In this document: positions 1-6,915 of the stretch, piece after piece
Position numbering within the stretch: the first letter of the stretch is position 1
Layout: every line of letters begins with the position of its first letter
Assembly: GCF_002307495.1 (NCBI RefSeq)
Contig: NZ_NTMR01000017.1
Span: forward strand, 110,929 to 174,928
Direction: 5' to 3'
DNA: 64,000 nt
Source of the DNA: Pseudomonas abyssi
GTDB lineage: Bacteria; Pseudomonadota; Gammaproteobacteria; Pseudomonadales; Pseudomonadaceae
Translations under genes and position numbers: made by a program
The notes under the pieces: generated by a model
Told to the model about the DNA's origin: nothing
Databases searched by the model: none
What the model saw: the letters and a program-made list of their open reading frames with translations, nothing else

Positions 1-323
1 AATCGCTGCCAGAGGGGCATATACGGCAGCAGTAAATCCCCCACTGCAAAACGGCTGAGCAGTTTGACAAGCCCACTGATGTGGTCATGATCGAAGTGCG
101 AAATGGTCACAAGGTCAAGATAAAGGGGCTCATTCTTGAATTCGCATGCCAGCCCCTCCAGAGCAGTATCCAGGTGATACTGTTTTGAAGAAGTACCGCA
201 ATCATATACCCATCGAAATTGCTTCCTAGCTGAGTAAGCAGGCAACAGTGTCAAACACCCCGCACTGAACAACCCCTGCCCCACGCCATAAAACGTATAA
301 TCAACCTGCCAATCCTGGTTCAT
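1..323 (-). CDS. ComEC-like metallo-beta-lactamase-fold hydrolase, N-terminal part (runs off left edge)
   Basis: The visible 107 residues begin at an ATG preceded by an AAAGGG Shine-Dalgarno-like sequence. They contain GVGQG near residue 14, a DCG motif near 41 and SHFDHDHISG near 75-84. This is the HxDxDH metal-binding signature of the MBL fold, in the form seen in ComEC/Rec2-type hydrolases. The rest of the protein lies outside the window. It is the third gene of a minus-strand set (320-aa unknown, DUF4880-like stub, MBL). A second MBL gene of the same broad class lies on the plus strand 3.2 kb away. The substrate is unknown; a nucleic acid or nucleotide would fit the family but is inference. 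Confidence 0.75.
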   Translation of the reverse strand, partial: MNQDWQVDYTFYGVGQGLFSAGCLTLLPAYSARKQFRWVYDCGTSSKQYHLDTALEGLACEFKNEPLYLDLVTISHFDHDHISGLVKLLSRFAVGDLLLPYMPLWQR

Positions 324-451
324 AAAAACTGATTCCCTTTGCATATGCCTGGCCCCTCAGCCGGGCTACTCCGCTTTTTTCAGCCATTTTACATCAACAA
401 AAAGCCCAAGCAGCTGAATGGCATGCTCGACACAGGGCGGGCTCTGGGAGA

Positions 452-736
452 TCACCACTTTTTGATGCTGCGAAAGGCCGTGAAGATAGTCTGGGTAGAT
501 TCCGGTTCGACCATGTGCTCTGCCGCCTTACCCAGCAGATCCCATACTCGCTTGATCCGGGCGAATGCCCTTCTGTGTTCCTCGCTATGTGCACACCAGC
601 GCCGAAAGGCGTTTGCTTCCTGCTCGGTGACACGCCCTGACGTCAAACGTAGCAACCATTCCAGAGCCTGATCCTGCACCTGTGATTCGGACCCGGACTT
701 GGAAAGGCTGGTGTTTTTCGGCCTCGACGGGATCAT
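452..736 (-). CDS. Small protein with a FecR-type N-terminal (DUF4880-like) helical domain
   Basis: This 94-residue protein (from the ATG at 736) contains ALEWLLRLTSGRVTEQEANA and, further on, RRWCAHSEEHRRAFAR. That pattern resembles the N-terminal cytoplasmic domain of FecR/PupR-like anti-sigma factors. A real FecR has a transmembrane helix and a periplasmic domain (about 320 aa); neither is present. I chose ATG 736 because GAGG lies at proper spacing; a GTG at 748 is possible. The gene begins a few bases after the 320-aa gene ends, so they are probably co-transcribed. It may be a free anti-sigma-like adaptor or a truncation. Confidence 0.6.
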   Translation of the reverse strand: MIPSRPKNTSLSKSGSESQVQDQALEWLLRLTSGRVTEQEANAFRRWCAHSEEHRRAFARIKRVWDLLGKAAEHMVEPESTQTIFTAFRSIKKW

Positions 737-751
737 GCTCATCCTCACATT

Positions 752-1714
752 TCAAACGTCTTCATACTCAATCGTGAGCGTGCCCAGTTTCTTGCCCAGG
801 ATGAGGCCTTTGCCAAGCAGCTTCTTCTTGAGCCGATAAAGTGCCATCGCAGTGCTCGAGCAGGCAGCAACAAAATGATTGTCTTCCGTGACGTAATACC
901 CGAACCTGCATTCCACACCGTCGATGACGTCCTGCCAGGTCTTACGGGGCTGACATGGCAGAGCAATGCAGTGCTCATTGGCGATGGCACAGGCGTACTC
1001 GTGGCAGGTTTTCTTCATCGGTGCGTTTTCAATCAGCGCCCGGATGAAGTCTCTTTTTTGCTGTCCTGCCTCACCCAGCCTTGCATCGCGGTGGGGGTTA
1101 TCTTCGATGATGTCAGCCATCTTGAACTTCCACTGCAAGTCATCCACTGGTTGAATGCATGGCTGCTGTTTCAGCCACACGTGCAACATCAGCATCAGAG
1201 GTTGTGTCTTGTTCAGTTCAAAGAATGCGCTGTTTTTCCTGCCGAGCCAGCGTTCGACGCTGCCGTTTGCGGGATGATTGACACCGTCCCGCGCAGACAC
1301 CGCTGTCAGTATCTCGTCAGACACGTTCAGGTACATGGCTATATCGCGAAATAGCAGCTGATACGAAATGGCACCTATCGCCTCAAGAGCTGTATCCAGC
1401 ATGCGGTGCACTGCCGGCGAGCAGCCGCCGTTGGTAAGGAACTGTTCATGCCCACCGCTACTGACCAGTTCAAGGTATCGCGAAACCTGCCTATGGTATT
1501 GCAGCGGCATCGGCAGCTCGCCGGCTGTATAGCGGCCAAAAACCATCAGAGCGTTGCTGATTTCACTCAGAGCCGCACTGAACCCATGGGGAGAGGCCCC
1601 GTCATACACGCCTCGGCGTACCGGCACGGTACGAATGCAACTCTCTTGAATATCAGCCCCATCAAAAGGACACATGCCCCACCCCACTGATGCCCTGACT
1701 CTGCCCTGCACCAT
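752..1714 (-). CDS. Hypothetical protein, first gene of the leftmost minus-strand set
   Basis: A 320-residue open frame with no recognised domain. It looks soluble: no signal peptide or membrane segment. The C-terminal third is basic (LYRLKKKLLGKG near residue 290) and the middle has a hydrophobic stretch LMLMLHVWLK. The start is uncertain: the first ATG at 1714 lacks a good ribosome binding site and ATG 1675 is an alternative. It ends just before the DUF4880-like gene, which supports translation as a unit with it and the MBL gene downstream. I cannot assign a function. Confidence 0.5.
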   Translation of the reverse strand: MVQGRVRASVGWGMCPFDGADIQESCIRTVPVRRGVYDGASPHGFSAALSEISNALMVFGRYTAGELPMPLQYHRQVSRYLELVSSGGHEQFLTNGGCSPAVHRMLDTALEAIGAISYQLLFRDIAMYLNVSDEILTAVSARDGVNHPANGSVERWLGRKNSAFFELNKTQPLMLMLHVWLKQQPCIQPVDDLQWKFKMADIIEDNPHRDARLGEAGQQKRDFIRALIENAPMKKTCHEYACAIANEHCIALPCQPRKTWQDVIDGVECRFGYYVTEDNHFVAACSSTAMALYRLKKKLLGKGLILGKKLGTLTIEYEDV

Positions 1715-1843
1715 GCTTTCGTATTCAGGAACGCAGAGCAGGACGCTGTTTCCGTCAGGAGCGTTAAAACTTGAACCCCCTATTTTCCGAAGCCATCGAG
1801 AGAAGCCTGGTGACGGCTTTTACGTGGCTCTTTCTATATAGAC

Positions 1844-1862
1844 GTTTGGGGAGCCCCCAAAC
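1844..1862. repeat. Perfect hairpin between divergent cargo operons
   Basis: GTTTGGGG and CCCCAAAC form 8-bp perfect arms around a 3-nt loop. The hairpin lies in the 351-bp gap between the minus-strand 320-aa gene and the plus-strand lipoprotein gene. It may be an operator or a leader structure. The rest of this gap is AT-rich and holds the putative promoter at 2000-2028. Confidence 0.4.
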
Positions 1863-1999
1863 CGAACCGGGTTTCTGTTTTTTCCAAAAAAACCAGGGTC
1901 GTCATCAACACCCCTCAAATTACATAAATCTTTTAATATATCCGTCACAATCCACAGCAAGAATCACGCTGAATAACGTCGGCATATTTTTTACTGGAC

Positions 2000-2028
2000 T
2001 TGAACAGAATAAAGACATTGGCTATAAG
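2000..2028 (+). promoter_or_regulatory. Putative sigma-70 promoter of the lipoprotein/MBL/4-TM operon
   Basis: TTGAAC (2000-2005) and TATAAG (2023-2028) are separated by 17 bp, in AT-rich DNA about 38 bp upstream of the lipoprotein ATG at 2066. Each hexamer is close to the sigma-70 consensus. Confidence 0.5.
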
Positions 2029-2065
2029 AATAATGGCACAGCGCCAATACAGGGATGGTAATACC

Positions 2066-3427
2066 ATGAAAAGAACAAATTCAAAACGAGCTATCAATCT
2101 GACACTCGCAGTCACTACCTTTTTTTCGTTATTGATCCTCGGCGGCTGTGGATCACCTGCGATGCAACCAGGCAGTATCGCAAAACAATGGTCTGAAAAC
2201 ACTTCCCAGCTGGGGATCAAGCCTATCTTTCCTCCAAGGGAAGGATTCTATCCCGGAGATATTGTGTTGCTTGCAAGCTATACCCCAGCAGAAGACAGCA
2301 AGCAGAGATCTGCTCCGGTTGAGTTTTATAGTATTCACCCTGTCTACTATGACAATCTGGATTACTGCCGGGTGTTCGCGAACCATAGGCTCAGACCAAC
2401 GCCACCAGAAACAAAAGACTATATTTTGGATGGCGAAGCAGTGACTCCCTGGACCTCTTCGGAACTCAAGTACTCCGACTTCAAATGCGATACTACCAAT
2501 ATAGGCAATTTTAACTTAAACGAGTCCACCGCTTTTCCTGCGTTTTCGTTCGCTTCTTTATCAACAGCGGGATTAGGTGCCAACTTTACTAGTGGCTGGC
2601 TTGGAGGACGCCTTGGAGCTGGCTCAGACAATCAGAACTATATAACTTATTCGGTCCCCAGCTCCGAAGTTTTATCCGTTAAAACCAAGCACATAGTATC
2701 ACTGTTTTCAGAATACTGGACGGGGAAGAATCGAACAGCTGATGCCTCTATAATAAGAGCATTAGCAAAACCACAGATCCTTCCTGGTAAGGACATGCAG
2801 TCAACAAAACCTGTTATAGCTCTCGTTCATGAAGTCCATTATGCCAGATCAATGGACATATCCATTTCTGCCTCACAAGCACTTTCAGCTCAGGTCTCAG
2901 CTGCTACACAGGCGATGATTGATCTAACCGAGAAAAAATCCAAGGTACAAGAAGAAATAAGCGCCATAGAGCAAGCTGCGTTAGCCGACCCAAAAAGCCA
3001 GCCTTCTGCAGAGAGTCCTGCGATTGAAAAGCTGAAAAGTAACCTGCAGAACATTACAGGTAATATCGAAACGTTGGGCAAGCTGGTTGCCCCAGACGCA
3101 CCTGGTGTCACGGGTCAGGTTACAAGATCCTCCAGCTCGGGCATAACGATGACGCAGGTTTTTCCGAAGCCCCTGGCCATCGGTTATCGAGCGGTGCTGA
3201 TGGAGCTTCTGGACTCACAGGATGCTGATAATGTGGATCTCACGCTCTCGGGCTTAGCCATTACATCCGGGGGCAGCGTAGTTGTAGCGGCGAATCAAGC
3301 TCCGTCCGATACAGATGGCGATCAATCCCAAGCAGTCACCTCAGATCACACCCCCAAAATCGTCATTATCGGGACGGGAAGCGAAACCTCACCAGCTGGT
3401 GTTAGCTCCAAAGCAGATACTCATTAA
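2066..3427 (+). CDS. Predicted lipoprotein of unknown function with a C-terminal coiled-coil segment
   Basis: The 453-residue product starts MKRTNSKRA, followed by a hydrophobic stretch and the lipobox LGGC. This is a lipoprotein signal peptide, so the protein should be anchored in an envelope membrane. Start 2066 is preferred over an upstream ATG at 2000 because it puts the signal peptide at the N-terminus. Residues about 275-350 are rich in A/Q/E/K heptad-like sequence (SASQALSAQVSAATQAM, then EKKSKVQEEISAIEQAAL), suggesting a coiled coil. The last 70 residues are low-complexity and polar. No family recognised. It is 80 bp upstream of the MBL gene and probably in its operon. Confidence 0.7.
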   Translation: MKRTNSKRAINLTLAVTTFFSLLILGGCGSPAMQPGSIAKQWSENTSQLGIKPIFPPREGFYPGDIVLLASYTPAEDSKQRSAPVEFYSIHPVYYDNLDYCRVFANHRLRPTPPETKDYILDGEAVTPWTSSELKYSDFKCDTTNIGNFNLNESTAFPAFSFASLSTAGLGANFTSGWLGGRLGAGSDNQNYITYSVPSSEVLSVKTKHIVSLFSEYWTGKNRTADASIIRALAKPQILPGKDMQSTKPVIALVHEVHYARSMDISISASQALSAQVSAATQAMIDLTEKKSKVQEEISAIEQAALADPKSQPSAESPAIEKLKSNLQNITGNIETLGKLVAPDAPGVTGQVTRSSSSGITMTQVFPKPLAIGYRAVLMELLDSQDADNVDLTLSGLAITSGGSVVVAANQAPSDTDGDQSQAVTSDHTPKIVIIGTGSETSPAGVSSKADTH

Positions 3428-3507
3428 GCATCTTTCCATGTGGAGCTCTTAAGTTCCATACCACGGTATTCTGATCATCATTACTGCAGTGCAAGGAAGT
3501 AGAGAAA

Positions 3508-4566
3508 ATGGATTACGAGATCGATTTTTTACCCGTAGGAGAAGGTTCCGGTGATGCAATTGTCGTGCGCTACGGTGAGGCTGGCCACGGAGGCTACCTA
3601 CATGTCATCGATGGCGGCCACACTGAAACAGCTCAAACCATCACCGATCACCTCCACGAGTACTACCCTGGTTACCCCATCGATCACATGGTTTTGTCAC
3701 ACGCTGATAACGATCACGCCTGTGGTCTTATCGGTGTGATGGAGAACTTCAAGGTCAGTCATCTCTGGATGAACAGGCCGTGGCTGTATGCCGAACAAAT
3801 TCTCGAGCATTTTCACGGCAATTTCAGTCTGCAAGGCTTGATTGATGACATCAAGCAGCGTCACTCCTATCTGGTGAAGCTTGAAGAGCTTGCACTGCAG
3901 CAAGGCACTGTGATCCATGAGGTCTTTCAAGGGGACAGGATTGGGGCGTTCACCGTCCTTGCGCCAACCCGGGAACGGTACATTGAATCAATCCCGGATT
4001 TTGGAAAAACACCCGACAGATACTCGGCTGAAGCGGAAGATGTGCAGAGTTATGACCTCCTGCGTTCTTTGCTTGAGAGCGCAAAAAAGAAAGTGCTGGA
4101 ATTCTGGGATATAGAAACACTTGCGGATGACACCAAGACCTCAGCGTCTAATGAAAGCTGTGTTGTGCAGTACTCTACCCTCGGCAACGGCGTTCTGCTC
4201 ACTGCTGACGTTGGCCCCGTCGGCCTGACCGAAGCTTATGAGTACGCGGATCAATGTGGTTTGAAGAAGCCTGGGTTTGTACAAATTCCACACCACGGGA
4301 GCAGGCGCAACGTCACTCCGACGGTTCTGGACGCCTGGCTTGGTCCCATAAAACCACAAGGCACTGTGGGCTGCACTGCATTTTGCTCGGTCGGATCCAA
4401 CAAGCACGACTACCCACGCGCGCAGGTCAAAAATGCGTTCATCCGGCGTGGTTACGAGGTCTATGTTACCCGGACGCGATGGATATCGCATTTCAAGGGG
4501 CTTGGTCATCCCAATACCGGACCAATAACCCCTGAAAAGTTCGAGAGTGAGGTGGAAACGATCTGA
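3508..4566 (+). CDS. ComEC/Rec2-like metallo-beta-lactamase-fold hydrolase
   Basis: The 352-residue soluble protein shows the full MBL pattern: GEGSGDAIVV near residue 11, VIDGG near 33, the metal site SHADNDHACG (H65, D67, D69, H70), LLTADVG near 230 and IPHHGS near 262. These are hallmarks of the hydrolase domain fused to ComEC channels, here standing alone without membrane helices. A good Shine-Dalgarno (AAGGAAG) precedes the ATG. Its TGA overlaps the ATG of the next gene (TGATG), so translation is coupled to the membrane protein. Function in this setting is unknown; a nuclease or signal-hydrolysing enzyme working with the membrane partner is an inference. Confidence 0.8.
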   Translation: MDYEIDFLPVGEGSGDAIVVRYGEAGHGGYLHVIDGGHTETAQTITDHLHEYYPGYPIDHMVLSHADNDHACGLIGVMENFKVSHLWMNRPWLYAEQILEHFHGNFSLQGLIDDIKQRHSYLVKLEELALQQGTVIHEVFQGDRIGAFTVLAPTRERYIESIPDFGKTPDRYSAEAEDVQSYDLLRSLLESAKKKVLEFWDIETLADDTKTSASNESCVVQYSTLGNGVLLTADVGPVGLTEAYEYADQCGLKKPGFVQIPHHGSRRNVTPTVLDAWLGPIKPQGTVGCTAFCSVGSNKHDYPRAQVKNAFIRRGYEVYVTRTRWISHFKGLGHPNTGPITPEKFESEVETI

Positions 4567-5315
4567 TGGAGGTGTTCAAGTTCTTCGACGCCTATTCCAT
4601 TCGTGCGAGGCTATTCCCAGCGATTATCGCCGCTGCCCCCGCCCTTGCCGCCCTGGCACTGTTGATCTCATGGAAGACGCTTCAGCTTTCAAACTTGGTT
4701 GCTTCATTAGGAGCCCTTGTTCTGCTGTATGCCATCGCTGACATCGCACGCTCACGCGGCCGTACAATCGAGCCCAAGCTCTTTGAGCGGCAGGGTGGCA
4801 TACCATCGATCACTCTGTTTCGTCGAAACGACCCGACCATTGATGCCGGTTCCAAAGACAGGTATCGGGAGTTTCTTGCTGGAAAGCTGACAATCCAGGC
4901 CCCGACTCCCGAAGAGGAAAGAGCAAACCAAGGTGCAGCAGATGCTTTCTACGCTCAATGCGGTGTTTGGCTTCGCCAGAATACGCGAGACACCCAAAGA
5001 TTCTCGATCCTGTTCGGTGAGAACGTCACATACGGCTTTCGCCGTAACCTGCTGGGCGTCAAAAGGCTAGCACTGTGTCTCAACATCACGGTTGTAGCTG
5101 TTTGTGCCTTCATTCTATGGCGACTTTCCTGGGACATCACCGCCCCGCTTGGCAACAACATAACACTCGTTTTGCTCGTAGCAGCCGCTCACGCTGCATA
5201 CATGCTCGTGGCGGTAAACGAAAAATCGGTACAAGACGCTGCGCGCACCTATGGACGGGAACTCATTCTGAGCTGCGAGGCCTTGCTGGAGCAACCGAAG
5301 GGTGCCGTTGGGTAA
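4566..5315 (+). CDS. Four-helix membrane protein coupled to the MBL hydrolase
   Basis: This 249-residue protein has two N-terminal hydrophobic segments (about 14-36 and 43-61), a polar central region of about 100 residues, and two more hydrophobic segments (about 168-187 and 193-212), ending in a short soluble tail. The layout resembles small membrane effector proteins found in prokaryotic conflict systems, but I do not recognise a named family. The start codon overlaps the stop of the MBL gene by one base, so the two products are probably made in fixed ratio and may interact. The terminator at 5502-5527 closes the operon. Confidence 0.7.
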   Translation: MEVFKFFDAYSIRARLFPAIIAAAPALAALALLISWKTLQLSNLVASLGALVLLYAIADIARSRGRTIEPKLFERQGGIPSITLFRRNDPTIDAGSKDRYREFLAGKLTIQAPTPEEERANQGAADAFYAQCGVWLRQNTRDTQRFSILFGENVTYGFRRNLLGVKRLALCLNITVVAVCAFILWRLSWDITAPLGNNITLVLLVAAAHAAYMLVAVNEKSVQDAARTYGRELILSCEALLEQPKGAVG

Positions 5316-5442
5316 GCGGCTGTATGTGTTTCAGGGAGATGGGTATGTAGGGAGCAGCCTCCTGGGCCAGCCAGCTGCCACATAGCACGCCCCGGCTCGA
5401 TGTCACTGCGGTGTAATACAACGAGGTGTATGATCCCCACCA

Positions 5443-5496
5443 CTAAGGGATTAGTACCTACTGAAGGACTAGTGCTTGCTCAAGGATTAGCACCCC
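5443..5496 (+). repeat. Three degenerate 18-bp tandem repeats
   Basis: Units 5443-5460, 5461-5478 and 5479-5496 share the pattern CT-n-AAGGAYTAGY and abut exactly. They lie directly before the terminator at 5502-5527, in the gap after the 4-TM gene. Too few and too short for a CRISPR array; there are no spacers. Confidence 0.55.
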
Positions 5497-5501
5497 CGTT
5501 G

Positions 5502-5527
5502 AAAACCCGGCCCACGTGCCGGGTTTT
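5502..5527 (+). terminator. Intrinsic terminator of the lipoprotein/MBL/4-TM operon
   Basis: AAAACCCGGC and GCCGGGTTTT form a perfect 10-bp stem with a 6-nt loop, ending in a short T run. The same AAAACCCGG-type stem follows tRNA-Val in this window, so it is a familiar form in this genome. The remaining bases up to 5950 hold no convincing gene. Confidence 0.75.
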
Positions 5528-5808
5528 CGCTATGTGGGGATTGGTCTGTCTGGTTGCATCTCGAAAACACGCTGCGATACTACAGGGCAGCGCTAGGTCG
5601 AGACAGCTGGCCACAACCACACAGCCCCCTTGGTACTGGATGTTTGGACACCGGAATCAAAACCTACCAGCCCGTACAAATCTCGTACAGCGTGACCGCA
5701 TACGGCTCCTGCCATGAGTTTTGATGCCGAAACGGGGCTATAGGCTAAAAATTCATTGGTATCGCGTGGATAGGGCATTGCTGACCGGGAAAATGGCGTT
5801 CACGAAGC

Positions 5809-5833
5809 GGTTTCGTTCTACCGGAACGAAACC
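5809..5833. promoter_or_regulatory. Perfect palindrome upstream of the SspBCD-like operon
   Basis: GGTTTCGTTC and GAACGAAACC are perfect 10-bp arms around a 5-bp centre, about 160 bp before the DUF4007 start codon. AT-rich DNA with TATA-like hexamers follows. The spacing suits a dimeric repressor site. No regulator gene lies in the operon, so the binding protein is unknown. Confidence 0.45.
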
Positions 5834-5952
5834 AATTTCAATATACATAAAAACGTGTAGGCAATTGATTCTATTAGATTAAACAGAAAAAAAACCTGAC
5901 AAAACCTCTTTTTCCTGCAAATCTTGAATAGCTATTCCCTAAAAACCTAGTG

Positions 5953-5979
5953 CCTGACTGGCGATACTCGCCAGTCAGG
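5953..5979 (+). promoter_or_regulatory. 12-bp perfect hairpin overlapping the DUF4007 ribosome binding site
   Basis: CCTGACTGGCGA and TCGCCAGTCAGG pair perfectly around a TAC loop. The 3' arm runs into the AGGAGGT Shine-Dalgarno (5977-5983) that serves the ATG at 5995. If folded in the mRNA it would hide part of the ribosome binding site; as DNA it could be an operator. Either would control the whole coupled three-gene operon. Confidence 0.6.
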
Positions 5980-5994
5980 AGGTATGATCCATGT

Positions 5995-6915
5995 ATGACA
6001 TCATTAAAGAAACATCATAGGAATGGTCGTGCTCACTTCTCGGGGCATGAGACCTTCCCTCTACGCCAAATGTGGCTAAAAAAAGCCTTCGACCAATCAG
6101 GTGCTGAAGGTGTAATCCTGAAGTCTGTATTCACTGACGCCTCAGCAGTTGCAACTTTTGGCGTCGGCAAGAATATGGTTGCTTCTATTCGACATTGGGC
6201 TCTAGCGTGTGGAGTAATGCGGGATACTAACGAAGGCTTCCGCGTAGGGGACATGGTCAAAGAAATCCTCAAAGATGGAGGGCTCGACCCTTACGCGGAG
6301 AACCCCTCGACTGCCTGGCTCGCCCATTGGCAACTTGCAGGAAAATGCTTTCGCTCCACCACATGGTATTGGCTCTTCAACCACGTGACAGCCCCAACCT
6401 TTACTCGCCAAGAGCTCGAAGCCCCCCTCGCTAATTATGCGCGGGAGCTGGATCCCAAGCACCGTTTGGCAAGCGCGACAATCTCACGAGATCTGGAAAC
6501 ATGTCTTCGCAGCTATGCACCCCGAGCTGCAGGCGGGTCGCCGGAGGATCTAGCCGAACCGCTTCTGGGCGAGCTAGGTCTATTGCAAGAGGTTCATAAA
6601 AACCAATACACCTTTCGGCGCGGCCCTAAAGCATCGCTTCACGACGGAGTCTTTGCATACGCCCTCGTTGATTTTTGGAATCGTGCAGCTCCACACCAAA
6701 GCTCTCTAGCTTTTGAAACAATTGCTTATGCTGAAGGCTCTCCGGGCCGCGTTTTCAAGCTAGACGAAGAATCCATAGCCCAACGCCTAATCGCCCTATC
6801 TGACTTCACTGGTCGCAAGCTCGAATGGACAGATTCTGCTGGCTTGAGGCAGGTCTACCGAAAGGACCTAGAGAAAGAGAACATAAGAGATATGATTAGG
6901 CGCGCTTATGACTGA
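5995..6915 (+). CDS. sspB-like: DUF4007 family protein, SspB-like (DNA phosphorothioation module)
   Basis: This 306-residue protein starts MTSLKKHHRNGRAHFSGHET, followed by FPLRQMWLKKAF. The GHETFxLRxxWL motif is the signature of DUF4007. As I recall, SspB of the single-strand phosphorothioation system is a DUF4007 protein that nicks DNA. Its neighbours are in the same order as sspB-sspC-sspD. I chose ATG 5995, with AGGAGGT upstream; a GTG at 5950 would start inside the palindrome and is unlikely. The gene overlaps the next by 8 bases (ATGACTGA). Codon use is more AT-rich than the ICE backbone. The family is clear; the SspB role is inferred from context. Confidence 0.8.
   Translation: MTSLKKHHRNGRAHFSGHETFPLRQMWLKKAFDQSGAEGVILKSVFTDASAVATFGVGKNMVASIRHWALACGVMRDTNEGFRVGDMVKEILKDGGLDPYAENPSTAWLAHWQLAGKCFRSTTWYWLFNHVTAPTFTRQELEAPLANYARELDPKHRLASATISRDLETCLRSYAPRAAGGSPEDLAEPLLGELGLLQEVHKNQYTFRRGPKASLHDGVFAYALVDFWNRAAPHQSSLAFETIAYAEGSPGRVFKLDEESIAQRLIALSDFTGRKLEWTDSAGLRQVYRKDLEKENIRDMIRRAYD

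Noticed and set aside
752..1714. ECF sigma factor paired with the FecR-like stub
   Set aside because: The 320-aa protein shows no sigma region 2 or 4 pattern and is too long.
5443..5496. Short CRISPR array
   Set aside because: Only three 18-bp units, no spacers, no cas genes nearby.
5400..5717. 105-codon frame covering the 18-bp repeats
   Set aside because: It runs through a strong terminator and has no ribosome site, so it is unlikely to be a gene.
5950..5994. Upstream GTG start of the DUF4007 gene
   Set aside because: It would lie inside the hairpin and has no Shine-Dalgarno; ATG 5995 has AGGAGGT upstream and gives the usual family N-terminus.
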